A DNA stretch of 64,000 bases from Vibrio pelagius (GTDB lineage Bacteria; Pseudomonadota; Gammaproteobacteria; Enterobacterales; Vibrionaceae), in the NCBI RefSeq assembly GCF_024347575.1, contig NZ_AP025504.1, positions 930,001-994,000 on the forward strand, given 5' to 3'. The position numbers and the translations under genes are program-made. The notes beneath the pieces were generated by a model, which was given only the letters and a program-made list of their open reading frames with translations, did no database searches and was not told the origin of the DNA. Within the stretch, counting starts at the first letter, position 1; the number at the start of each line of letters is the position of its first letter. Of the stretch, positions 17,959-27,126 are shown piece by piece.

Positions 17959-19167
17959 ATGAATCACGATAAGCAAAAAATGGATGCGATTACCATTAAG
18001 AACCTCGATGTTGTATTTGGCGATAAGACCCAATTGGCACTTGAGAAACTCGATCAAGGTATGTCTCGTCAGGAGATTATCGATGAGACAGGCCAAGTAG
18101 TCGGTGTCGACAACGTGTCTTTGAATATTCAAGAGGGTGAGATCTGTGTGTTGATGGGGTTGTCGGGTTCTGGCAAGTCATCACTGCTGCGCGCGGTGAA
18201 TGGTTTGAATCCAATCAGCCGTGGCTCACTTGAAGTGAAAGATGGTGACAAACAGGTCGATCTTGCGCAGTGTGATGAAGCGACTTTGCGTCACCTTCGT
18301 ACTCATCGTGTATCTATGGTGTTTCAAAAGTTTGCTCTTATGCCTTGGATGACCGTGTTGGACAACGTGGCCTTTGGCTTAGAGATGCAAGGTATGGCAA
18401 AAGACGCACGTCGAGCGAAAGCGCGTGAGCAACTTGAAATGGTAGGTCTTGCTGAATGGGAAACCAAATTCCCACATGAGCTATCGGGTGGTATGCAGCA
18501 ACGTGTTGGTTTAGCAAGAGCGTTCGCGATGGACACGGATATTCTGCTGATGGATGAGCCTTTCTCTGCACTTGACCCTCTGATTCGAGCTCAGCTGCAA
18601 GACGAGTTAATTATTCTGCAAAATAAGCTTAATAAAACCATTTTGTTCGTTAGTCACGATCTCGATGAAGCGCTTAAAATCGGTAACAACATCGCGATCA
18701 TGGAGTCGGGTAAATTGATTCAACATGGCAAGCCAGAAGAGATCGTACTTAAGCCAAAGACCGAATATGTGAAGGACTTTGTTGCCCATACCAACCCATT
18801 GAATGTGCTTAAAGGGCGCTCCTTAATGCAGCCTATGGCAGACCTTGAACAGCAAGATCAGAGCTGGAAAATTTGCGCGAGTAAAGACGTATGGATAGAG
18901 CAAGTCGAAGGAGCGTTCAGCGTAAAAGGAGAAAGCGACTTCAACCTTCATACATGGCAGGCGTCAGATTCAGAACATTTGGATCTTGAGCCGTCTACTC
19001 TGGTGTTGGCGAGTCCTGACATTGGTATGCGTGACGCAATCAAACTCAAACAGCAGAGTGATTACCCAATCTTGCTGGTGGAAGACCAACAGCTGGTAGG
19101 TATTTTGGATGATAGCGAGTTCTATAGTGCGTTGACCGGAGATTTTCAGCTCAACAGCGCAGCCTAA
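17959..19167 (+). CDS. choV: Choline ABC transporter ATP-binding protein
   Basis: 402-aa ATPase of the ProV type. Walker A is GLSGSGKSS, the signature LSGGMQQRVGLARAF and Walker B ILLMDEPFSALD. The N-terminus has the ProV-specific helix with EIIDETGQVVGVDNVSL. The C-terminal region of about 120 residues contains a partial CBS-like fold (SDYPILLVEDQQLVGILDD), which may sense ionic strength as in OpuA. It starts 2 nt after choW, with AAGGAGG inside the choW end, so the two are translationally linked. A hairpin terminator follows. Confidence 0.95.
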   Translation: MNHDKQKMDAITIKNLDVVFGDKTQLALEKLDQGMSRQEIIDETGQVVGVDNVSLNIQEGEICVLMGLSGSGKSSLLRAVNGLNPISRGSLEVKDGDKQVDLAQCDEATLRHLRTHRVSMVFQKFALMPWMTVLDNVAFGLEMQGMAKDARRAKAREQLEMVGLAEWETKFPHELSGGMQQRVGLARAFAMDTDILLMDEPFSALDPLIRAQLQDELIILQNKLNKTILFVSHDLDEALKIGNNIAIMESGKLIQHGKPEEIVLKPKTEYVKDFVAHTNPLNVLKGRSLMQPMADLEQQDQSWKICASKDVWIEQVEGAFSVKGESDFNLHTWQASDSEHLDLEPSTLVLASPDIGMRDAIKLKQQSDYPILLVEDQQLVGILDDSEFYSALTGDFQLNSAA

Positions 19168-19180
19168 GCCGCTCTAATCG

Positions 19181-19216
19181 GTAAATGAGACGGCCTTCGC
19201 TTGTAGTCTCATTTAC
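19181..19216 (+). terminator. Hairpin at end of bet-cho operon
   Basis: Exact 11-bp arms GTAAATGAGAC (19181-19191) and GTCTCATTTAC (19206-19216) with a 14-nt loop. The T-run after it is poor, so termination may be partial. Confidence 0.6.
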
Positions 19217-19454
19217 ATTTAAGCTCTATATCAATCATGCTTTTATCCTGGGTGATTTCACAAAAGTGCCATATTGCGCAGGGTTAGAGTTTCAGAAAAG
19301 ATTGAGAATAGTATTAACATAAGTACAATGCGGAAAAATCAATGAATTAATCTATCAATTTACAGTGTAATTCTCATCTCGCCGGCAGTATAACCGCGCG
19401 ACTCGATTTGCTCTGTAAACTCACTCACAGCAAAAAAGAACAAAGGTCTGCATC

Positions 19455-19952
19455 TTGGACAAACATGACGAAATCCTGGTCGCTATTCGCCAAATTATTC
19501 GCGCTATCGATTTACACTCGAAAAAGCTGAGTAAAGAGTATGGATTGACTGGCCCTCAATTGATTTTAATGAGAGCAATCCAAGAGATGGGCAATGTGAC
19601 GATCAAAGAGTTATCGAACCACACTAATGTGAGTCAAGCGACGACGACCACCATCATTGACCGTTTGGAGCAAAACGGCTATGTACAGCGTGTGCGCAGT
19701 GTGTCAGACAGACGTAAGGTTCACGCGAATCTAACCGAAAAAGGTCAAGACCTGCTAAACAGTGCGCCACCGCCTCTTCAAGATAACTTTGTTAACAAGT
19801 TCCAAAACTTAGAGCCGTGGGAACAGAGTCTACTTCTCTCTTCGATGCAACGCATCTCTTCGATGATGAATGCAGAAGACATTGATGCAGCGCCTGTGCT
19901 TCAGCTAGAAGGCATCGCGAATACGATTAAAACGGACGAGTCTGCGAAATAG
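19455..19952 (+). CDS. cosR: MarR-family regulator, probable CosR/EctR type
   Basis: 165-aa winged-helix regulator. The start is TTG at 19455, with AAAGG eight bases upstream; no ATG gives a full-length product. The N-terminus ILVAIRQIIRAIDLHSKKLSKEYGLTGPQL resembles the EctR/CosR subgroup that controls compatible-solute genes. The winged helix covers about residues 50-100 (IKELSNHTNVSQATTTTIIDRLE). CosR in Vibrio represses ectoine synthesis and betaine transport genes at low salinity (literature). Its position directly after a betaine operon fits that role. The identity rests on remembered family features, not on an alignment. Confidence 0.75.
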   Translation: MDKHDEILVAIRQIIRAIDLHSKKLSKEYGLTGPQLILMRAIQEMGNVTIKELSNHTNVSQATTTTIIDRLEQNGYVQRVRSVSDRRKVHANLTEKGQDLLNSAPPPLQDNFVNKFQNLEPWEQSLLLSSMQRISSMMNAEDIDAAPVLQLEGIANTIKTDESAK

Positions 19953-19995
19953 TCTGCTTAAAGACAAAGCGAACGCCACTGTGTCGATTAAAATA

Positions 19996-20025
19996 CAAGA
20001 CCACGCATTTTTGCGTGGTCTTTTC
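19996..20025. terminator. Terminator between MarR and GGDEF-EAL genes
   Basis: Exact 11-bp stem AAGACCACGCA / TGCGTGGTCTT with a TTTT loop, between convergent genes and likely bidirectional. Confidence 0.85.
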
Positions 20026-20056
20026 GTTTGTGTTGTTGCCATTTTACCTGAATGAG

Positions 20057-22411
20057 TCAACGGGCATTTGTCTCTTGTTGGTTGTGGAACTTGGCAATCA
20101 GAGCCAACACATCTTCTTCGGTGACCGGCGTTCCGTAGTAGTAACCTTGCAGGTAGTTACAGCCCAAGCGAGTTAGGAAGGTTTCTTGCTCTTTGGTCTC
20201 AACTCCTTCAGCCACAACCTTAAGAGAGTAATTTTTGGCTAAGCGATAAAGCACATTTACCATTTCTTGTTTGGAGGGGTTGTTATTGAAGATTTGATCA
20301 ACGAAGGATTTGTCGATTTTCAAGGTGTCAAATGGGTAACGAATGAGCTGACTGAAAGAGGTAAACCCAGTACCAAAATCATCGATGGCTAGGTCTACGC
20401 CAATCTTTTTCAAATCAAACAACACGTCTAGTTCAGTGGTTTCATCCGGTACAAACGCAGTTTCCGTGACTTCAAATTCGATGTTCTCAGCCGGTACCCC
20501 AGTGCTAATTAGCATACGATTGACGTCGGCAGGAAAACCCGGTGACATTAACTCCAAACTGGAGATGTTGATAGAAAATTTGAGTGAACGGTTTCCTCTA
20601 TCAATAATTTTTTTGGCGGCCACGAGACCATTACTGATCACCCACATGTCGATGTCACGAATCATACCTGTCCGTTCGGCGCATGGGATAAACTCATCTG
20701 GGCCGATATTTTTCTCGGCCAGTTCTGGGCAGCGCAATAACAGTTCAAAACCCCGTAGCGTTTTTGAAGCAGCATTGATGATCGGCATGAATGAAAAGTT
20801 AAACCCATTTTCATTAAGTGCTCTTATCAAAGTCTGCTCAATCAGGAGCTCTTTAGCGACTACCTCTTCGAGAGCTGAGTTGTAAAAGTAGTGGCGAGCA
20901 TCAGATTCTTTAGCCACATACATTGCTCTATCCGCTTGAATCATCAGCGAGTCTGTAGTGAGATTCTCATTATGCTCGTTGATCTCAACCACACCCAAGC
21001 TTATCCCTACACGATAACGTTGATCACCGAGAAAAAAGTTGGATTCAAACTGCGCTTCAATGCTTTCCAGTACGCTCAAAATGTCGGAGAGGCGAGTTAT
21101 ACCATAGATGTAAATGGCGAATTCATCCCCACTGAGCCGTGCAAAAAGGTAAGATTCAAACAGACGAGCACGTGAGCGTTGCAGTATTTGTTGAGTGGAT
21201 GACGCAAAGCGTATTAAGAGCTCGTCACCTGCATCGTGACCGTAATTATCATTAATCGCTTTAAATTTATCGAGGTCGATATAGATAAGATAACTTGTAC
21301 CGTGGTGCTCTTCAGAGAGCAGTCTCTTCAAGTTTTGCATAAAGAAGGTGCGGTTATCAAGACCAGTAAGCGTATCGGTTTCCACTAACGTTTTGACACG
21401 TTCGAATACTGATTGATAGCGAGGGTCCATCTGCTTATCTTTGCTCGGTTGAGTTGGGTCGCTTGATTTAAATGTATCGATCTCTCGAGTATAAGCCTGA
21501 AGAGGCTGGAGTACTTGTCGATAAAATAGGAAGTAACCACCACAAATGAGCAGTAGCGTTATCGCTAAGGTAGCGCCGCCTATTGTAATCTTGGCTTGAT
21601 TGAGTTGGTTTTGGTAATTTTCAGGGAAAACACGTAAGGATGCGGAAATGAAAGGGTCCGTGTGTTTAAAAGCGACACCATCAGAGTAGTTCACTTCCAT
21701 CTTCATCGAGCGGCTGTCAAAGGCGTGATAGTTGGTCAACGCAACCACTAACGGCTCTGCCTCGTGTGGCGAAAACATGCTTCTCTCTTTACCAGTTAGA
21801 AAGCGGTAGTCAAAAGCGAACCCTAATGGCAGTTGCTCTTTTAAGGTAGCTTTGAAGTCATCGAATACAGAAATGGGCAATATGAGGATTGCAATGCGGT
21901 CATGGTAGCCGTCTAAAGTGCGTGCGGTAATGGCATAGAGTTTGCCATCTATGATAGAGAGCTTTTCTGAGTTGTTTGGGTCAGAGAGGTAAGTACGGCT
22001 TGTGTCTAGGAATAGTTGATTGGATTGATGCTTTAACGTTTGTACTGAGCTCGCAATGAGGTTGGAGTGCGAATCGATGATGGCAAACGAGTATGAATTG
22101 TCGATGTTATAGTCAAATCGCGTGCTGCCTAATTGTGTATCGATCGACGAAAACGCGTCGTAGACTGTTCGATTTAAGTCTACTCTCTTTATAAAACTCT
22201 CTCTTTCTACGATGTTGTTCAAGAAGGCTTTTTGATCCCGAAGCTCTTCTCCGATCTGTTTCACCACAAACTCAAGCTGTACACACCACTTACTTACGAT
22301 CTGGTTCTTAATTTGCTTTTCATAGACCAAGTAGTAAGCGATGCCGCTAGAAAAAACAAGGATGAAAATAGCGGGTATAAAAATGCGAGCGGCCCTGTTC
22401 GTTAAATCCAT
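20057..22411 (-). CDS. Membrane GGDEF-EAL c-di-GMP protein
   Basis: 784-aa protein from the ATG at 22411, where GGAG lies at good spacing. An upstream ATG at 22438 has its SD too close. Architecture: TM helix near the N-terminus, periplasmic sensor region (about 35-270), second TM (about 275-300), GGDEF domain with SGDEF at 427-431, then EAL domain. The EAL signature reads ELL, but the metal and catalytic acids seem kept (EVTETAF, DDFGTGFTSF, KIDKSFVD, AEGVET). Phosphodiesterase activity is therefore plausible. Whether the SGDEF site still makes c-di-GMP or only binds GTP is open. The signal is unknown. Confidence 0.92.
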   Translation of the reverse strand: MDLTNRAARIFIPAIFILVFSSGIAYYLVYEKQIKNQIVSKWCVQLEFVVKQIGEELRDQKAFLNNIVERESFIKRVDLNRTVYDAFSSIDTQLGSTRFDYNIDNSYSFAIIDSHSNLIASSVQTLKHQSNQLFLDTSRTYLSDPNNSEKLSIIDGKLYAITARTLDGYHDRIAILILPISVFDDFKATLKEQLPLGFAFDYRFLTGKERSMFSPHEAEPLVVALTNYHAFDSRSMKMEVNYSDGVAFKHTDPFISASLRVFPENYQNQLNQAKITIGGATLAITLLLICGGYFLFYRQVLQPLQAYTREIDTFKSSDPTQPSKDKQMDPRYQSVFERVKTLVETDTLTGLDNRTFFMQNLKRLLSEEHHGTSYLIYIDLDKFKAINDNYGHDAGDELLIRFASSTQQILQRSRARLFESYLFARLSGDEFAIYIYGITRLSDILSVLESIEAQFESNFFLGDQRYRVGISLGVVEINEHNENLTTDSLMIQADRAMYVAKESDARHYFYNSALEEVVAKELLIEQTLIRALNENGFNFSFMPIINAASKTLRGFELLLRCPELAEKNIGPDEFIPCAERTGMIRDIDMWVISNGLVAAKKIIDRGNRSLKFSINISSLELMSPGFPADVNRMLISTGVPAENIEFEVTETAFVPDETTELDVLFDLKKIGVDLAIDDFGTGFTSFSQLIRYPFDTLKIDKSFVDQIFNNNPSKQEMVNVLYRLAKNYSLKVVAEGVETKEQETFLTRLGCNYLQGYYYGTPVTEEDVLALIAKFHNQQETNAR

Positions 22412-22653
22412 ATAACACTCCAATCTCCCAGTCGTCATTCACTCCTGTCGACTGCTATGCTACCTTGCACATAATTGAAGTTAGGTCAGATCGATGACCT
22501 TTGCAAAGGGTTTTGAGGGAGTATTTTGTAAAACCATCAATGTAAATATGTTGTTTTAGGGGAGATGCAGCATTCACATAAATAATCGCATTTCCAATCA
22601 TCCAGAGTCGGTTTCTGTTCGTATACAGAGAAGTTAACTTTGACGGAGTTTTT

Positions 22654-23970
22654 ATGTCGGTAAAAGAAAGGAATATCCCAACCCACAGAATTTCACGCTT
22701 CGGTAAGTTTGCGTCGCTGGCGACTCGTGTTGCGGGCAACGTACTGGCAGAAGGGACCAAGCAAATAGCTCAAGGTAACCGACCGAAAGCACGAGATCTA
22801 TTATTGACACCACAGAACATTGCTCGCCTTACTGAACAGCTCGCACATCTTCGAGGGGCGGCTATGAAGCTAGGGCAAATGTTGTCGATGGACGCAGGAG
22901 ATGTTCTTGAGCCTGAGCTCGCCGATATATTGAGCAGGCTTCGATCGGATGCGGACCCTCTCCCTGCCAAGCAACTGAATCAAGTGCTGGAAAATTCACT
23001 CGGACCCAATTGGAAATCGGAGTACATCGCTTTTAATTTTAAGCCGATCGCGAGCGCCTCGATTGGACAAGTGCATCAAGCGTATAGTGATGCGGGTGAT
23101 AAATTGGCGGTTAAGGTTCAATACCCGGGTATTCGAAAGAGTATCGATAGCGATGTTGATAATGTCGGTACCCTACTTAAAGTGGTGGGGTTGATTCCTG
23201 AGTCAGTCGATTACAAGGGCTTGTTGGAAGAGGCGAAAAAGCAGCTGCATGATGAAGCTGATTACCAGCGAGAGGCGCAGTTTGCCATTCGTTATCATCA
23301 AGCACTGCAGGCTGATAGTCGTTTTCTCGTACCTAAAATCCACTCTGTAAGCTCGTCTGATACGGTACTTACCATGGAGTTTATTGAGGGGCAATCGGTC
23401 GAGTTGGTTGAGCACACATCACAAGAAACACGCGATTTTGTCGTGTCCAGTCTGCTTGAACTGCTGTTTAAGGAGCTATTTGAATTGAAGATGGTGCAAA
23501 CCGATCCCAATTTCGCTAACTACCTCTACAATGAAAAAACCAATCAGATCGGCCTACTCGATTTTGGAGCGACGCGAGAGTATAGCGACAAGTTCAGTAA
23601 CGGTTATCGTCAAGTGTTTCGCTCCGTGATCGAGGGGGATGAATTAGGTCTCAACCGAGCTCTAGAAGAGATCGGATTCTTCAGTAATACCATTGTGGAT
23701 AGCCAGCGTCAGGCAGTACTCAACCTTGTCAAGATGGCGTGCGAGCCTATGCTGGTTGAAGGGCAGTATGACTTTAAAAAGAGTGACCTTGCCAAGAGGC
23801 TCCGGGAAGCTGGAACGATCTTGAGTATGGAGCAAGAGTATTGGCACACGCCTCCTGCCGATGCTCTATTCCTGCATAGAAAGATCGGAGGTATGTATCT
23901 GTTGGCCGCGAGAATTGGTGCTAAGGTCAACATCCGCCAATTGGTGCAACCTTATCTAAAAGTGTTGTGA
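22654..23970 (+). CDS. ABC1/AarF/UbiB-family atypical kinase
   Basis: 438-aa protein of the ABC1 family. Motifs in order: the KxGQ signature AAMKLGQMLSMD, the Ala-rich loop FKPIASASIGQVHQA, the nucleotide-binding lysine in LAVKVQYPG, the catalytic QTDPNFANYL and the metal motif LLDFGATRE. Relatives support ubiquinone synthesis or lipid homeostasis. UbiB itself is longer with C-terminal TM helices and sits in the ubiEJB operon, so this is a paralogue. GGAG precedes the ATG. It runs divergently from the GGDEF-EAL gene. The exact role is unknown. Confidence 0.9.
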   Translation: MSVKERNIPTHRISRFGKFASLATRVAGNVLAEGTKQIAQGNRPKARDLLLTPQNIARLTEQLAHLRGAAMKLGQMLSMDAGDVLEPELADILSRLRSDADPLPAKQLNQVLENSLGPNWKSEYIAFNFKPIASASIGQVHQAYSDAGDKLAVKVQYPGIRKSIDSDVDNVGTLLKVVGLIPESVDYKGLLEEAKKQLHDEADYQREAQFAIRYHQALQADSRFLVPKIHSVSSSDTVLTMEFIEGQSVELVEHTSQETRDFVVSSLLELLFKELFELKMVQTDPNFANYLYNEKTNQIGLLDFGATREYSDKFSNGYRQVFRSVIEGDELGLNRALEEIGFFSNTIVDSQRQAVLNLVKMACEPMLVEGQYDFKKSDLAKRLREAGTILSMEQEYWHTPPADALFLHRKIGGMYLLAARIGAKVNIRQLVQPYLKVL

Positions 23971-24042
23971 ATCGCTTGCAGTAGTGATCAAAAGACGCTC
24001 AGGGGCAGTACAACCAGTATGGTTTCTAACTGAGAGAATAAC

Positions 24043-24588
24043 ATGACGAGATATCTACAACTTTTGGTTGGCTTTTGCTTAACCTCAATAACGACACTCT
24101 CTTTTGCGGCAGCGTGCCCAGATATACTAAAAGGCTCACAACGTTTGCTAAATTCCACAGAGGAGGTGAGCTTGTGCGAGGAGTTCCAAGGAAAAACATT
24201 GCTAGTCGTCAACACCGCAAGCCAGTGTGGATTCACTTCTCAGTTTGGACAACTTGAGTCGCTCCATCAAGAGTACAAAGATAAGAACTTCACAGTGGTT
24301 GGATTCCCGAGTAATGACTTCCGACAAGACAAAGGTAGCGAGGCAGACAGCGCCAAAGTGTGTTATCTCGATTATGGCGTGACATTCCCGATGATGGCGC
24401 GCTCTTCAATCTCAGGGCCTGACGCCAACCCAGTGTTTAGTGAAATCAAGAAGCAAGCAGGCGTTTCTCCTCGATGGAATTTCTACAAATACTTAATTGA
24501 TAAAGATGGCAATGTTGTCGGTACGTTTGGCAGCTCGACTTCACCTTCAAGCGCTACCCTGATAAATGTCATTGAGCAACAACTGTAG
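24043..24588 (+). CDS. Exported glutathione peroxidase-like protein
   Basis: 181-aa thioredoxin-fold peroxidase with a Sec signal peptide (about 1-22, ending SFA). The catalytic residue is cysteine C62 in NTASQCGFTSQFG, not selenocysteine. The Trp-Asn of the family appears as WNFYKYLID. The usual FPCNQF is FPSNDF here, so the catalytic Gln is replaced by Asp. That points to a divergent, probably thioredoxin-like-dependent peroxidase acting in the periplasm. It starts 72 bp after the ABC1 kinase gene and may share its transcript. Confidence 0.88.
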   Translation: MTRYLQLLVGFCLTSITTLSFAAACPDILKGSQRLLNSTEEVSLCEEFQGKTLLVVNTASQCGFTSQFGQLESLHQEYKDKNFTVVGFPSNDFRQDKGSEADSAKVCYLDYGVTFPMMARSSISGPDANPVFSEIKKQAGVSPRWNFYKYLIDKDGNVVGTFGSSTSPSSATLINVIEQQL

Positions 24589-24597
24589 GGAGGCGAT

Positions 24598-24693
24598 ATG
24601 TCACAAACAAGAAGCACCATGCTAAGGCTAGGTTATCTTGGCCTGACACCTTTTGCGTACGGTCTGTTGTTGATGCATGGTGTCGCTTTCTAA
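24598..24693 (+). CDS. 31-residue hydrophobic peptide, probable DUF3429 remnant
   Basis: A short frame reads MSQTRSTMLRLGYLGLTPFA and then 11 mostly hydrophobic residues. GGGAGG lies four bases before the ATG, overlapping the peroxidase stop, so translation is likely. The LGYLGLTPF segment resembles the start of DUF3429 membrane proteins, which are several times longer. It is either a truncated gene or a small single-pass membrane peptide. It ends just before a terminator. Confidence 0.5.
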   Translation: MSQTRSTMLRLGYLGLTPFAYGLLLMHGVAF

Positions 24694-24703
24694 GCCAATA
24701 AAA

Positions 24704-24729
24704 AAGAGAAAAGCTCTCGCCTTTCTCTT
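24704..24729 (-). terminator. Terminator of add
   Basis: AAGAGAAA / TTTCTCTT arms. Read on the minus strand the second arm runs into six T, so it mainly ends the add transcript. Confidence 0.75.
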
Positions 24730-24760
24730 CCTGATTTATCTTGCGTTATTTCAAACCTAT

Positions 24761-25759
24761 TTAGATTTGGTCTGCAAAGCTCATTAGGTGTTGTTTTACT
24801 TCGTCTGAAGCAAACGCGTTTTCTACAGAGTATTTGTAGATTTGAGCGTAATCTTCTTTGGTCAGGTCGAACGTTTCACATACACGCTTAACTTCGTTCG
24901 TCATGGTTGTGTTCGACACTGTGCGGTTGTCAGTGTTGATCGTTACCACGATACCGTCTTTCTGGAATTCAGAGATAGGGTGGCCGCTGAACTTGTGAAT
25001 ACACTTGGTCTGAACGTTACTTGTTGGGCACGTTTCTAGCGCAACTTGTTTCTCTTTCACGATGTTGTACGCATCTTCGTTACCTTGAATGTGAACACCG
25101 TGACCAATACGTTCAGCGTCTAGTAGCGTTACTGCGTCGTAAACGTTTTGACCGTGCCATTGCTCACCAGCGTGTACTGTCACGCGGTAGCCTTTTTCGA
25201 TGGCGTATTTTGTGTACTCTGGGAACTCTGCACAGAAACCTGGCTTCTCACCGCCTGCGATATCAAATGCTACAACGCCTTTACCTAGGTAAGCTTGGCC
25301 TGCATCGATCACGTCTTTGATAGAGTCTTTCGGGAACATACGAAGAACAGAAAGGATGTAGTTACCTTTGATGTCGTACTTCTCTTCTGCACGCTTCATG
25401 CCTTTCACAGCGCTTGCGATGATCGTATCAAGCGACAGACCTTTGTTTACGTGAAGAATAGGTGCAAAACGCACTTCAAGGTATTTCACGTTCTCAAGAG
25501 CTGCGTCTTCGTAAAGCTCGTAAGAGATACGCTCAATCGCTTCTTCAGTTTGCATTACTTTAAGCGGCAGAGAGAAACACGCTAGGTACTCATCTAGGTT
25601 CTTACAGTCTTCTGGCACAGTAAGAGACTCAACTACGGCATCACGGTCTGCAGGTAGCTCAATATCGTATTGCTTTGCAAGATCAATGATGGTGTCTGGA
25701 CGAACGCTTCCGTCTAGGTGGCAGTGAAGATCAATCTTAGGGAGTGCTAGAAAGTTCAT
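24761..25759 (-). CDS. add: Adenosine deaminase
   Basis: 332-aa cytosolic enzyme converting adenosine (and deoxyadenosine) to inosine. Zinc ligands appear in [11 protein letters not shown] (HxH), TVHAGEQ and [11 protein letters not shown], and the catalytic Glu/His in HAGE and [13 protein letters not shown] lies six bases before the ATG. It is divergent from a LysR gene that may control it. Length and motif order match bacterial Add. Purine salvage role. Confidence 0.96.
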   Translation of the reverse strand: MNFLALPKIDLHCHLDGSVRPDTIIDLAKQYDIELPADRDAVVESLTVPEDCKNLDEYLACFSLPLKVMQTEEAIERISYELYEDAALENVKYLEVRFAPILHVNKGLSLDTIIASAVKGMKRAEEKYDIKGNYILSVLRMFPKDSIKDVIDAGQAYLGKGVVAFDIAGGEKPGFCAEFPEYTKYAIEKGYRVTVHAGEQWHGQNVYDAVTLLDAERIGHGVHIQGNEDAYNIVKEKQVALETCPTSNVQTKCIHKFSGHPISEFQKDGIVVTINTDNRTVSNTTMTNEVKRVCETFDLTKEDYAQIYKYSVENAFASDEVKQHLMSFADQI

Positions 25760-25884
25760 GAGTATTCCTTAGTTCTATTATTCTTGAGTAGTTAACTCAT
25801 AGGTTATATGGGTCTAAATTACCAACTTCATGATATGATTGAAAGTGACATAAAATCATTTTTGATGTGAATCTGAGGAATATC

Positions 25885-26820
25885 ATGGTTGATGTGAAGC
25901 GATTACTGAAATGCGATATGAATCTTTTGCTTTGCTTGCACGTTTTACTCGAAGAGCGCAGTGTAAGCAAGACCGCACAGCGCATGTTTTTGAGCCAATC
26001 CGCAGTGAGTAAACAACTGACAAAACTTCGTACTTTGTTTGATGATCCTTTGTTCGAACGTGAGTCTAAAGGTCTGTTTCCTACACCAAAAGCACTGGAA
26101 ATAGCACCGAAAGTGCATCAAATATTACTTCAAGTTGAACAGCTTACAGTGCCTGAGGATTTTGACCCTCTTGGTAGTGATCGTACCTTTAACATTGATC
26201 TCGTCGAGACGGCCTACACTGCGATCTATCCCCAATTTATGCCCAACGCGCTAGCGCAAGCCCCCAACATCACCATAAACAGTACGACGTGGACAAGTGA
26301 AACCTACAAACGCCTGTTAAAGCGAGAGGTGGATTTCGGTATCGGTATTTTCGAGCTAGACGAGCGCGCCAGCACGCACGTTCATAGTATTCCGTCTGAT
26401 CTGAATTACGTCGAGCTACTTCAAGATTACTCAGTCTGTTTGATGCGTAAAGATCATCCAGCATTGAAGGAAGAGTGGAATCTAAACATCTTCCTCAAAT
26501 ATCGACACATTCAGTTGGTGACGGGTGGGGTAGGCGATTGGTTATTGTTAGAAATACTGCAAGCGAAGCAGCTTAAGATCAACAAGGCAGCCAACGTCTC
26601 TGATATATCGAGTGCGGTGAAACTCTGTAAGCAAAGCGATTTATTGATGTGTTATCCCTACAACTCGGTAAGAGACTACATTGAGAGTGGCGAACTGGTG
26701 ATGAAACAGATACCGATCGAGTTGGTGCCGGGTGGTCTATTTCTCCTTTGGCACCGTTACTACGACTCTGAGCCAAGCCACAAATGGCTAAGAGAGCTGA
26801 TCATCGAACAGACCCGATAG
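25885..26820 (+). CDS. LysR-family transcriptional regulator
   Basis: 311-aa LTTR. The start is the ATG at 25885 with GAGGAA upstream; a GTG at 25867 is an alternative. The winged HTH is at about residues 10-70 (VLLEERSVSKTAQRMFLSQSAVSKQLTKLR), followed by a periplasmic-binding-protein-like effector domain. It is divergently transcribed from add across about 125 bp, so it may regulate add or purine use. The effector is unknown. No clear T-N11-A palindrome was assigned. Confidence 0.9.
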   Translation: MVDVKRLLKCDMNLLLCLHVLLEERSVSKTAQRMFLSQSAVSKQLTKLRTLFDDPLFERESKGLFPTPKALEIAPKVHQILLQVEQLTVPEDFDPLGSDRTFNIDLVETAYTAIYPQFMPNALAQAPNITINSTTWTSETYKRLLKREVDFGIGIFELDERASTHVHSIPSDLNYVELLQDYSVCLMRKDHPALKEEWNLNIFLKYRHIQLVTGGVGDWLLLEILQAKQLKINKAANVSDISSAVKLCKQSDLLMCYPYNSVRDYIESGELVMKQIPIELVPGGLFLLWHRYYDSEPSHKWLRELIIEQTR

Positions 26821-27126
26821 ATGTTTTCGATCAAACGTCGAAGGCACTTGCCTGTTTGTTGTTCGAAATAACGTCTTAGTCTTCTACAGACCCGCAGCAT
26901 TACGTTGGTCTCAGCAACCGACTTGCCCAAAAAAGGACAGAAAGCCGGAACTGGTAACAAGCTGATTTAATGAGAGTTCAGATAAAGAAGACTTGGTTGT
27001 TATACGGTGAACTATAAAAGGTGATTGACAGGGATAGAATGATCGTTCTACCCTATAGGTAAAACAAGTATTCTACCACCGTGAGTGCGTTGATCTATTT
27101 TCTCTGAAACCTATTGAGATTGCTCT
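26821..27126 (+). promoter_or_regulatory. Promoter and candidate TetR operator
   Basis: 306-bp gene-free stretch. TTGACA (27025-27030) is a consensus -35. An 18-bp spacer leads to TACCCT (27049-27054) as a possible -10. Filling the spacer is the palindrome TAGAATGATCGTTCTA (27035-27050, 14 of 16 positions symmetric), where a bound TetR protein would block polymerase. The rest shows nothing recognisable. Confidence 0.6.
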
